Of a stretch of DNA of 64,000 nucleotides, positions 16,721 to 23,038 are shown in pieces. Position numbers and translations under genes: made by a program. Each line of letters opens with the position of its first letter. The first letter of the stretch is position 1. The notes beneath the pieces are model-generated. The model worked only from the letters and a program-made list of their open reading frames with translations, had not been told where the DNA came from and searched no databases. This DNA comes from Methylococcaceae bacterium UBA975 (GTDB lineage: Bacteria > Pseudomonadota > Gammaproteobacteria > Methylococcales > Cycloclasticaceae). The stretch is from the NCBI GenBank assembly GCA_002292375.1, contig DBBV01000003.1, forward strand, positions 1-64,000, written 5' to 3'.

Positions 16721-17707
16721 GTGACGCACGAAGAACTGGCACAATTTATCGAAAAGAAAATGCGAATGTCGCATGTCTATCAACCTGTTCTTTTAATCAC
16801 GCTTTTAGAAAACAACGGAAGGTGTCACGAGAGTAAAATAGCTAAAGAACTACTTTCTTACGATAAAAGCCAAATTGATTATTACACAACCATTACAAAC
16901 AACATGGTTGGCAAGGTTCTACGTAATCATGAAATCGTAACGCGTGACAAATCAACAAAAGAATATTCTCTAACAGGCATAGATAGTTATTCTAATAGCG
17001 AGCGTGAACAACTAATTGAGTTATGCAAAACACGCTTACTAGCCTTTATCGAAAAACATGGCAAATCTGTATATAGTCATCGTCGAAAATCAACTGGTTA
17101 CATTAGTGGCACAATCAGATACGAAGTTTTAAAAAGAGCAAAGTTTCGTTGTGAGCTTTGCGGTATCTCTGCAGATGATAAAGCATTAGAAGTAGACCAT
17201 ATTCTACCCAGAAATCATGGTGGTTCTGACGAGATAAGTAACTTCCAGTCACTATGTTATAGCTGTAACTCTATGAAGCGTGACAGAGATGATACAGATT
17301 TCAGAGGGTTGCGTGATTCATACAGTAAAAGAAATAGTGATTGCCTATTTTGTAACATAGAGCAAGAGAGAATAGTCTCTAACAATGAACTTGCGTATTC
17401 AATACGTGATGGGTTTCCTGTTACAGAGCACCATACGCTAATCATCCCTAAAAGACATGTCGCTTCATACTTTGATTTAGGGCAAGCTGAAATTAATGCC
17501 ATTAATCAATTGCTGACAGATGAGAAACAAGCAATAGAAAAACTAGACTCATCAGTAACAGGCTTTAATATAGGTATAAACTCTGGAGAAAGCGCAGGAC
17601 AAACAGTATTTCATTGTCACATTCATTTAATACCAAGAAGAGATGGTGATGTTAAAGAACCAAGAGGTGGAGTTAGGCATGTTATTCCTGGCAAAGGCAG
17701 TTACTAA
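16721..17707 (+). CDS. Cassette 1: winged-helix / HNH nuclease / HIT hydrolase fusion
   Basis: This 328-residue protein joins three modules. Residues about 15-90 look like a winged helix-turn-helix (LLITLLENNGRCHESKIAKEL). Residues about 130-190 are an HNH nuclease: Cys144/Cys147, the Asp159-His160 pair, His166, Asn174 and Cys179/Cys182. Residues about 205-328 are a zinc-type HIT domain: Cys208/Cys211 and the triad His298-x-His300-x-His302. HIT enzymes cleave nucleotide-phosphate bonds, including AMP joined to DNA ends in aprataxin. The start is a GTG at 16721 with a weak AGAG ribosome-binding sequence. As first cassette it should be the one best expressed from Pc. A role in defence or DNA-end processing is inference. 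Confidence 0.9.
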   Translation: MTHEELAQFIEKKMRMSHVYQPVLLITLLENNGRCHESKIAKELLSYDKSQIDYYTTITNNMVGKVLRNHEIVTRDKSTKEYSLTGIDSYSNSEREQLIELCKTRLLAFIEKHGKSVYSHRRKSTGYISGTIRYEVLKRAKFRCELCGISADDKALEVDHILPRNHGGSDEISNFQSLCYSCNSMKRDRDDTDFRGLRDSYSKRNSDCLFCNIEQERIVSNNELAYSIRDGFPVTEHHTLIIPKRHVASYFDLGQAEINAINQLLTDEKQAIEKLDSSVTGFNIGINSGESAGQTVFHCHIHLIPRRDGDVKEPRGGVRHVIPGKGSY

Positions 17708-17709
17708 AA

Positions 17710-17782
17710 ACCTAACAAATCGTTCGTGCGGGAATTTCACTACGCTGCGCTTCGTAAAATCCCCACAACTCAAACGTTATAA
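17710..17782 (+). other. attC1 recombination site
   Basis: Outer cores ACCTAAC (17710-17716) and GTTATAA (17776-17782) enclose an imperfect palindrome of 73 bases. The HNH-HIT stop codon ends two bases before it. The last core departs from the usual GTTRRRY at its fifth and seventh bases. Confidence 0.8.
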
Positions 17783-18067
17783 ATCTTCCCAAGGCGACCA
17801 GTCTCTGTCTTCCCCGTGAACTTTTTCAATGGCCGCCAACGCTTGCACTATCACAGCACTGTTATGAATCAGGTCGCGCTTATCGTTACGGCTGATTTCG
17901 TCTCGGTGCTCTCCTTTAAAGCAAACCGTGTATTTATCCTGCTTTATCCGACGATCCCCGTTGTTTTCACCACAACAAAAAAATGATTCTTTATTGTCCG
18001 AAACTATATTCGATAAAGCCCTGCAATCGCTATACCCTCTCGGGCAGTCATACGGTATCTTTAACAT
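17777..18067 (-). CDS. Cassette 2: unknown Cys-rich protein, reversed in the array
   Basis: I do not recognise this 96-residue protein. It begins MLKIPYDCPRGYSDC after a GAGGA sequence and has further cysteines (FCC, VCF); the Cys pairs could bind metal, but no named motif is clear. The second half is helical and acidic (AVIVQALAAIEKVHGED). It reads against the array, so it cannot be served by Pc and needs its own promoter. Its stop codon lies in the attC1 core and its start is 15 bases from attC2. Confidence 0.6.
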   Translation of the reverse strand: MLKIPYDCPRGYSDCRALSNIVSDNKESFFCCGENNGDRRIKQDKYTVCFKGEHRDEISRNDKRDLIHNSAVIVQALAAIEKVHGEDRDWSPWEDL

Positions 18068-18081
18068 TATTAGTCCTCGAT

Positions 18082-18141
18082 TTATAACTAATCTCTCAAC
18101 CCGATTCGCTACGCTCACGGGTTAGTTCAGTGGTGTTATAT
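18082..18141 (+). other. attC2 recombination site
   Basis: Outer cores TTATAAC (18082-18088) and GTTATAT (18135-18141) and inner arms ACTAA/TTAGT plus CCCG/CGGG fold into a 60-base attC hairpin. Confidence 0.75.
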
Positions 18142-18156
18142 GCACAAGGAGACAGC

Positions 18157-18492
18157 ATGAGTTCTGAAGAAATTTTTCCAATATTTTTTGGTGTTTGGAT
18201 CTTACTTGGAGTTTTGAGCTTTTTACTATTCTTTATGAGCAAAAATACAAAGCTCAAAAAGAAGCTTTGGCCTCCATTTGTAATTTTTGCTGGGCTTTTA
18301 TTTATTGGGTTCGGTTATGCTATGGGGTTTGATGGTGAACCTTTATTTATTATGGTACCAATGGTTGTGTTGATTTCTTTTCTAAATATTCGTTCTGCCA
18401 AATTCTGCGACTCATGTGGTAAAACTAACATGAACCAAAACTTATTATCACCCGCAAAGTTTTGTTCAAAATGTGGTGAAGAGTTATTGTAA
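18157..18492 (+). CDS. Cassette 3: membrane protein with C-terminal zinc ribbon
   Basis: The ATG at 18157 follows AAGGAGACA and gives 111 residues. Three hydrophobic segments (about 5-27, 37-53 and 57-75) are followed by a four-cysteine zinc ribbon: CDSCG, then 14 residues, then CSKCG. No family is recognised. The architecture suggests a small inner-membrane protein with a cytoplasmic metal-binding tail. It reads with the array. Confidence 0.7.
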   Translation: MSSEEIFPIFFGVWILLGVLSFLLFFMSKNTKLKKKLWPPFVIFAGLLFIGFGYAMGFDGEPLFIMVPMVVLISFLNIRSAKFCDSCGKTNMNQNLLSPAKFCSKCGEELL

Positions 18493-18497
18493 AGTGC

Positions 18498-18597
18498 ATA
18501 TAACCAACGCATTAACCGGATTCCATAACCCGTCACGCTTGTTGCTTGCGCAACAAGGTGCGCCACGTTATTCCACCAGTTATGCTGGGCGTTAGGC
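18498..18597 (+). other. attC3 recombination site
   Basis: Outer cores ATATAAC (18498-18504) and GTTAGGC (18591-18597). The inner arm GCATTAACCGG pairs with CCAGTTATGC with one extra unpaired base, the usual attC asymmetry. The centre adds a second hairpin around TTGCTTGCGCAA. Confidence 0.85.
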
Positions 18598-18831
18598 GGC
18601 CAGTGGCAGCTCAACATAAAAACCTTCTTCGTCAGTTACATCTTCGATAGATCCCCACGAAAAGGTAGGCTGTAGATTCTCATCAATTTCTATACAGCAA
18701 GCCGTCCAGCAATCGGCAAACTCTGGTTCAGCCTTTTGCATTTTCTCCATCATATTTTTAGCGTAATCAATCAACCCATTAACAATCGATTCATCACACT
18801 CAAACTCTGTGCCGTCATATCCTAGTTTCAT
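18592..18831 (-). CDS. Cassette 4: small acidic protein, reversed in the array
   Basis: No family recognised. The protein has 79 residues from the second of two adjacent ATG codons (18831; the first, at 18834, is closer to the AGGAG). It is very acidic and holds a CWTACC motif. The end (SWGSIEDVTDEEGFYVEL) is rich in Asp/Glu, which could suit an inhibitor or DNA-mimic role, but this is speculation. Its stop codon lies inside the attC3 core, and it reads against the array. Confidence 0.6.
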   Translation of the reverse strand: MKLGYDGTEFECDESIVNGLIDYAKNMMEKMQKAEPEFADCWTACCIEIDENLQPTFSWGSIEDVTDEEGFYVELPLAA

Positions 18832-18860
18832 CATAATCTCCTAAGTTTAGTTTGTTGCCT

Positions 18861-18929
18861 GCCTAACAACACGGCCAAGGGCCGCTAGCGCTGGACTGCC
18901 TACGGCAGCCCCTTGCCTCTCGGTTAGAG
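18861..18929 (+). other. attC4 recombination site
   Basis: Outer cores GCCTAAC (18861-18867) and GTTAGAG (18923-18929); inner arms GGCCAAGG and CCTTGCC pair with one bulged base. Length 69 bases. Confidence 0.8.
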
Positions 18930-18950
18930 TTTTCCAAGGATAAGAGATTC

Positions 18951-19340
18951 ATGCTTTCGACCGTATTATCAATCATTGCTGTCGTCACCGGATTAGCAAG
19001 CCTTTGGCTATCTAATGAACAGTGGAAAAAGGTGAAGGCCAAGATTGCCATGATTGATGACGTGGGAAAGGCAATTGAAGTTTTGCCAGCCTGGTACACG
19101 GAAAGAATGATGACTGATTATTGGGCTTTTGGCCTCGTGACGGCGAGCGGCAAAACGATAGCGATTCAGCGTATAAAAGCCATCTCAGATGATGGCAAAT
19201 GGATGGATGTAGAGCTTGTGGAGCCGTCTGATCGATTTAATGATCAGCACGATGTTTTGATGGCCGTCGCCGATGACCGCACGAGTGCGTCAATACAAAT
19301 AGACAAAATAGTCATGGCTTACGAACTGGAGACTAGCTAA
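18951..19340 (+). CDS. Cassette 5: membrane-anchored protein of unknown function
   Basis: The ATG at 18951 follows AAGGA and gives 129 residues. A single N-terminal membrane segment (3-20) is followed by a mostly beta, cytoplasmic-looking domain (YWAFGLVTASGKTIAIQRI; WMDVELVEPSD; IQIDKIVMAYEL). No family is recognised. It reads with the array and is framed by attC4 and attC5. Confidence 0.65.
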   Translation: MLSTVLSIIAVVTGLASLWLSNEQWKKVKAKIAMIDDVGKAIEVLPAWYTERMMTDYWAFGLVTASGKTIAIQRIKAISDDGKWMDVELVEPSDRFNDQHDVLMAVADDRTSASIQIDKIVMAYELETS

Positions 19341-19346
19341 AGCAAA

Positions 19347-19451
19347 CTCTAACCAGTCATTCAAGTTCGTTCCGGCCCTGGCGGGCCTCCACCGGTCCGG
19401 TTTTCCGGCGCGGTGCGCCTCCAAACCGGCCGCTTAATATTGCCGTTAGGC
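19347..19451 (+). other. attC5 recombination site
   Basis: Outer cores CTCTAAC (19347-19353) and GTTAGGC (19445-19451) flank a GC-rich imperfect palindrome containing repeated CCGG blocks. At 105 bases it is the longest attC here. Confidence 0.8.
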
Positions 19452-19487
19452 CTTACAAAACAAAAAATGCAATAGAGTGAGTTCAAA

Positions 19488-20384
19488 ATGAATATTGGTT
19501 TAGCCCTTGGGAGTGGCTCTTCTCGTGGATGGTCACATATAGGTGTTATTAACGAACTGGCTGATCAGGGGATTGTGCCTGATATTATTTGTGGTACTTC
19601 CATAGGTTCATTAGTTGGCGCATCTTATGTATCAAATAACCTTGAGAAATTAGAAGAATGGGTGTGCTCACTGACCAAGTTCGAGACAGCCAGATTTTTT
19701 GAAATTAACACATCACTGAATGGTTTCGTTAATATAGAAAGGCTGCACCATTTTTTAAGTAAATACGTGGCGAGTGAAAATTCAGCTATAAATGGGCTTG
19801 CTAAACAATACGCCACTGTTGCAACAGATTTAGAAACTGGTAGAGAAGTATGGCTAACGAAAGGCACCGTTTTAGAAGCGGTTTGGTCATCAATCTCTTT
19901 GCCTGGCCTCTTTCCAGCAATTAGAAATGATAACAAATGGCTTGTAGATGGTGGATTAGTCAATCCAGTTCCAATTTCAGTCTGTCGAGCATTAGGTGCT
20001 GATATTGTTATAGCAGTAAATTTAAATGGTGATATTGTTGGGAAACATTTTCAAAAGCCAAATAATATAATCAAACAAAATACAGGTGTTGTAGGTAAAA
20101 TCACCGATTTGGTTACAGAATATGCAGCTTCGGCATTTTCAACAACAAAAGCTGAAGATCAACCACCGAGCTTGTTTGAAGCGATCGCTAGTTCAGTCAA
20201 TATTACTCAGGATAGAATCACAAGGAGTCGCATGGCTGGTGACCCCCCAGATATTTTGCTTTCTCCAAAGCTATCTCATATTGGATTGTTGGAGTTTTAT
20301 CGAGCAAGTGAAGCCATCAATGAGGGGAAAGAATGCGTCCAAAGAATGCTGCCAGAAATACGCCACGTATTAAGCATGGCCTAA
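19488..20384 (+). CDS. Cassette 6: patatin-like phospholipase (RssA family)
   Basis: The 298-residue protein has the complete patatin catalytic dyad: the oxyanion glycine-rich loop GSGSSRGWSHIG (8-19), nucleophile Ser38 in GTSIG and Asp154 in DGG. The family hydrolyses ester bonds in lipids, and this RssA-like form has no signal peptide, so it acts inside the cell. Patatins occur in phage defence as cyclic-nucleotide-activated effectors, but no cyclase or sensor is in this cassette, so a lipid turnover role is as likely. The stop overlaps the attC6 core. Confidence 0.9.
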   Translation: MNIGLALGSGSSRGWSHIGVINELADQGIVPDIICGTSIGSLVGASYVSNNLEKLEEWVCSLTKFETARFFEINTSLNGFVNIERLHHFLSKYVASENSAINGLAKQYATVATDLETGREVWLTKGTVLEAVWSSISLPGLFPAIRNDNKWLVDGGLVNPVPISVCRALGADIVIAVNLNGDIVGKHFQKPNNIIKQNTGVVGKITDLVTEYAASAFSTTKAEDQPPSLFEAIASSVNITQDRITRSRMAGDPPDILLSPKLSHIGLLEFYRASEAINEGKECVQRMLPEIRHVLSMA

Positions 20385-20477
20385 CAATAGCATGCACGCG
20401 GACTGTCAAAAGCGGCGCGGCTTTCGCTACGCTACAACCACACCGCTTTTGACAACCGTTGATGCTAGGCGTTAGTC
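20379..20477 (+). other. attC6 recombination site
   Basis: Outer cores GCCTAAC (20379-20385) and GTTAGTC (20471-20477), inner arms TAGCAT/ATGCTA and a central arm CAAAAGCGG/CCGCTTTTG. Length 99 bases. Confidence 0.88.
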
Positions 20478-20491
20478 TACAAAATAAGATC

Positions 20492-20929
20492 ATGTCATAC
20501 ATTTATCGTAATGCAGAAGATAATGATAAAGACGAAATATATGAGCTTTACCGTACGGTAATGAAAAATTATATTTCGAAAATATGGGGCTGGGAAGAAA
20601 TATGGCAGAAAAACGATTTCTCTACTCATTACAATGCAAAACAAATAACATTGGTGTTAAATAATAAGCAGCTTGTTGGTTATTGCCAAATTGAAGAAAA
20701 AACAAATCATTTCTTTATTCGCATGTTGGCTATTATTCCAAGACATCAGAATAAAGGCATTGGTAAACATTTATTACAATCATTAAAAGACAAGAGTAAC
20801 AAATACTCTAAAAATCTAAGATTGGATGTGTTTAAAATAAATACAGTAGCAAATGAATTTTATAAAAATCATGGTTTTAGTGTTATAGGTGAAAAAGAAC
20901 ATAGCTATATAATGGAGTCAAATGCCTAA
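20492..20929 (+). CDS. Cassette 7: GNAT family N-acetyltransferase
   Basis: The ATG at 20492 gives 145 residues (an upstream in-frame ATG at 20459 would lie inside attC6). The GNAT acetyl-CoA loop is seen as RHQNKGIGKHLL at about residue 90, preceded by the beta-strand RMLAIIP, and followed by the motif-B region NEFYKNHGF. The substrate cannot be inferred: small molecules, peptides and toxin targets are all possible. The gene is very AT-rich compared with the chromosome, pointing to foreign origin. It reads with the array. Confidence 0.9.
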   Translation: MSYIYRNAEDNDKDEIYELYRTVMKNYISKIWGWEEIWQKNDFSTHYNAKQITLVLNNKQLVGYCQIEEKTNHFFIRMLAIIPRHQNKGIGKHLLQSLKDKSNKYSKNLRLDVFKINTVANEFYKNHGFSVIGEKEHSYIMESNA

Positions 20930-21000
20930 CAAGAAAATCAAGCTATTCGCTATTGCTCATTCGGACGCGCTACCGCGCACCGCTTATTAAAGCGTTAGAA
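20924..21000 (+). other. attC7 recombination site
   Basis: Outer cores GCCTAAC (20924-20930) and GTTAGAA (20994-21000), with internal GCG-rich pairing. Length 77 bases. Stop codons of the GNAT gene and of the opposite toxin gene both fall in its cores. Confidence 0.82.
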
Positions 21001-21264
21001 TTGATCGTAGTGTCCGCCAATTGCAAATATATAAATGTAAGTGTTATCGTATTTATAAATAACACGGTCTTTCTGGCTAATGCGGCGAGACCACAAGCCC
21101 GAGAGGTTATGTTTTAATGGTTCAGGTTTTCCCTTGCCGGTTCGTGGGTCGTCACGAAGCATTTCTTTTAACACTCTGCAAAGTGCCTTGTGCATTTTTT
21201 TGTCTTTTTGCCTAAGTGCTTCGTAGGCCTCCCATGTATTACCTTCAAATACCAGTGATCTCAT
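20995..21264 (-). CDS. yoeB: Cassette 8: YoeB-type mRNA interferase toxin
   Basis: The 89-residue protein matches YoeB/Txe toxins, which cut mRNA at the ribosome when freed from the antitoxin. The catalytic residues keep the YoeB spacing: Glu48 (GKPEPLK), Arg67 (KDRVIY) and His85 (GGHYDQF) match Glu46, Arg65 and His83 of E. coli YoeB. I chose the ATG at 21264, which overlaps the antitoxin end by 20 bases; an upstream in-frame start is less likely. The pair reads against the array from its own promoter. Confidence 0.92.
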   Translation of the reverse strand: MRSLVFEGNTWEAYEALRQKDKKMHKALCRVLKEMLRDDPRTGKGKPEPLKHNLSGLWSRRISQKDRVIYKYDNTYIYIFAIGGHYDQF

Positions 21265-21517
21265 CAAGTTCCCCAGCCGTAGGTTTATATCCTTTGCCCT
21301 TTTTATTAGTCGCTGTAGATGCTGCAATTTGTTTCATCAAGTCGGTATTTTGCAAAACGTACAATGTTTCTTGTTCGCGCTCCCAATCATCCGCGCTAAC
21401 AACTACAAAATCCTCACCCGTTCGGCGCGTCACCTTTAGCGGCATATGTTTTGTAACAACTTGTTCTACAAAGCTTTTTAGGTTATCTCTAAATTTATTA
21501 ACACTAATGCTGTCCAT
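21245..21517 (-). CDS. yefM: Cassette 8: YefM/Phd-type antitoxin
   Basis: The 90-residue protein starts MDSISVNKFRDNLKSFVEQV, the Phd/YefM DNA-binding fold, with the family feature VVVSADDWE in the middle and a disordered, Lys/Gly-rich C-terminus that would wrap the toxin. AAGGTGG precedes two adjacent ATG codons (21520 and 21517); I use the second for better spacing. It lies upstream of and overlaps yoeB. Such pairs usually repress their own promoter, and a palindrome is present just upstream. Confidence 0.9.
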   Translation of the reverse strand: MDSISVNKFRDNLKSFVEQVVTKHMPLKVTRRTGEDFVVVSADDWEREQETLYVLQNTDLMKQIAASTATNKKGKGYKPTAGELDEITGI

Positions 21518-21536
21518 CATGACCACCTTATTAACG

Positions 21537-21553
21537 GTACGGGTATGCCGTAC
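21537..21553. promoter_or_regulatory. Candidate YefM operator palindrome
   Basis: A perfect inverted repeat GTACGG-5-CCGTAC lies between the antitoxin start and the -10 element, where bound antitoxin would block transcription. YefM operators in E. coli also centre on GTAC-type palindromes. Confidence 0.6.
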
Positions 21554-21582
21554 ATAATAGTGATAAACCCCTAACAAGTCAA
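21554..21582 (-). promoter_or_regulatory. Sigma-70 promoter of the yefM-yoeB cassette
   Basis: Read on the minus strand, TTGACT (21577-21582) and TATTAT (21554-21559) are 17 bases apart. The spacer contains the first core of attC8, so the promoter is built partly from the recombination site. Confidence 0.75.
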
Positions 21583-21629
21583 TCAGCAGCGACCACAAAA
21601 AACGTGGCGCGTTTTTTCGAACGTTATGT
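21569..21629 (+). other. attC8 recombination site
   Basis: Outer cores CCCTAAC (21569-21575) and GTTATGT (21623-21629); the central arms AAAAAACGTG... and CGCGTTTTTT fold back. The 61-base site is closely similar to attC9. Confidence 0.85.
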
Positions 21630-21719
21630 GCTTAATAATTTTAATTTAATCATGCATTTAGCTTGAAAAATAAAAATCAGCTAAAATAGGTCTATCGGTT
21701 TTGAAAAAAGGGAAAACTA

Positions 21720-21920
21720 ATGAATTTACAAGAACTTACCAATTCAGAGAAAATATTATTAGCAGAAGATTTATGGGATAGCGTGGCATCAAATGAACAG
21801 CTTTTCCCCATTACTGAAGAACAAAAAACTGTACTTGATAAACGTTTAGAGAAATACTCATTTGATCAAGATTCCGGTGACTCTTGGTTAAATGTTAAAA
21901 ATCGAATTTCTAATACATGA
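21720..21920 (+). CDS. Cassette 9: addiction-module antitoxin (TIGR02574 type)
   Basis: This 66-residue protein is typical of the small addiction-module component family: SEKILLAEDLWDSVA followed by the acidic PITEEQKTVLDKRLEKY and a GDSW tail. Its stop overlaps the toxin start by four bases (ATGA). Such proteins neutralise ParE/RelE-like toxins. A 90-base leader precedes it, including a TTTAGCT/AGCTAAA inverted repeat (21657-21685) that could be an operator. Confidence 0.87.
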   Translation: MNLQELTNSEKILLAEDLWDSVASNEQLFPITEEQKTVLDKRLEKYSFDQDSGDSWLNVKNRISNT

Positions 21921-22216
21921 GTAATAAACCTGTACTGATTCAAGCTGAAGCAGAAGGAGATATTAAAGATGCGTACCAATGGTATGAATCACAACGAAAG
22001 GGGCTAGGTGAAAGTTATCTACTTTGTATAGAAGAAGCATTATCAAGAATCTCACGCACACCTCAAACCTATGCAGTCATATATAAAAATATTCGACGTG
22101 CACTAATCCATCGTTTTCCTTTTGGTGTGTTCTATATCGAAGGGGAACAAAACATAATTGTTTTAGCGGTTTTGCATGCACGCCGTAACCCTCAGTCATG
22201 GAAAGAACGCACATAA
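21917..22216 (+). CDS. Cassette 9: ParE/RelE-superfamily toxin
   Basis: The 99-residue protein has the RelE/ParE fold pattern: AEGDIKDAYQWYESQRKGLG, a helix of about 20 residues, IRRALIHRFPFGVFYI and the terminal VLAVLHARRNPQSW. This group includes gyrase-poisoning ParE toxins and ribosome-dependent RelE toxins; sequence alone does not settle which. It pairs with the overlapping upstream antitoxin. Its stop codon overlaps the attC9 core. Confidence 0.92.
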   Translation: MSNKPVLIQAEAEGDIKDAYQWYESQRKGLGESYLLCIEEALSRISRTPQTYAVIYKNIRRALIHRFPFGVFYIEGEQNIIVLAVLHARRNPQSWKERT

Positions 22217-22271
22217 CAAGTCAATCAACAGCGAACGCAAAAAACGCGTCGCGTTATTTCAAACGTTAGCT
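22211..22271 (+). other. attC9 recombination site
   Basis: Outer cores ACATAAC (22211-22217) and GTTAGCT (22265-22271). Same length as attC8 and identical to it at about 50 of 61 positions by hand alignment. Confidence 0.87.
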
Positions 22272-22286
22272 GCCTAAAGGATTACC

Positions 22287-22949
22287 GTGATTTCAAAATT
22301 ACCTCGTTGGGTAGAATATGGTTCGTTTCTTCTTGCTTTAGTTGCGGGATTAGTTAATTCCATCGGGTTATTAGGTTTTAAGCACCAGTCAATTTCACAT
22401 TTATCTGGTACTGCTACGCTTCTTGGAACAGGCGTTGTAAACTCAACATTCACTGATGTTCTTCATTTGCTTATAATTCTTCTTAGCTTTTTAGTGGGGG
22501 CTTCGATATCGGGTTATTTTTTGCGCAATGGTGCATTGAAATTAGGCCGTAATTACAGCAGTCTACTTTCTCTAGAGGCCATATTTCTTATCGCTTCTAT
22601 TTACTTTTTAACCAGAGATTCCTTATACGGACATTATTTGGCTTCAGCCGCTTGCGGGTTACAAAATGCTCTCGCCAGTACGTACAGCGGTGCGGTTATT
22701 CGAACGACTCATGTCACGGGTATATTTACTGATTTAGGTATTATGATTGGTACAAAATTGAGAGGTGAGCCCTTTGACAAAAGAAAGGCCTTATTATTTA
22801 TTTTAATAATCATTGGCTTTGTTTTTGGCGGTGTTTTGGGCGCATACAGTTTTAGTGTTTTTAAATTCCAGGCATTATTTATACCTGCGGGTATTTGTTT
22901 GATGCTTGCCGTGTGTTATTCGATTTACAATGCGAAGGTCAGAAGCTAA
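22287..22949 (+). CDS. Cassette 10: YoaK/DUF1275 family membrane protein
   Basis: The 220-residue protein has about six membrane segments and the DUF1275 pattern: an N-terminal ALVAGLVNSIGLL, the Ser/Thr-rich loop HQSISHLSGTATLLG and the motif CGLQNALASTYSGAVIRTTHVTG. The family is common, sometimes annotated as a putative transporter, with no proven function. It is the last cassette; its stop codon overlaps the attC10 core, which supports cassette status. Confidence 0.85.
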   Translation: MISKLPRWVEYGSFLLALVAGLVNSIGLLGFKHQSISHLSGTATLLGTGVVNSTFTDVLHLLIILLSFLVGASISGYFLRNGALKLGRNYSSLLSLEAIFLIASIYFLTRDSLYGHYLASAACGLQNALASTYSGAVIRTTHVTGIFTDLGIMIGTKLRGEPFDKRKALLFILIIIGFVFGGVLGAYSFSVFKFQALFIPAGICLMLAVCYSIYNAKVRS

Positions 22950-23003
22950 CAAGCCACAGCACAATGACCCCTCCCTATCGCACAGGTGGGTGAGTCGTTA
23001 TGC
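22944..23003 (+). other. attC10, last recombination site of the array
   Basis: Outer cores AGCTAAC (22944-22950) and GTTATGC (22997-23003); the inner pairing is weaker than in the others. Downstream genes show no further attC, so the array ends here. Confidence 0.65.
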
Positions 23004-23038
23004 AAAGCATAGTAGGATAAAAACCAAAGGACGATGAT

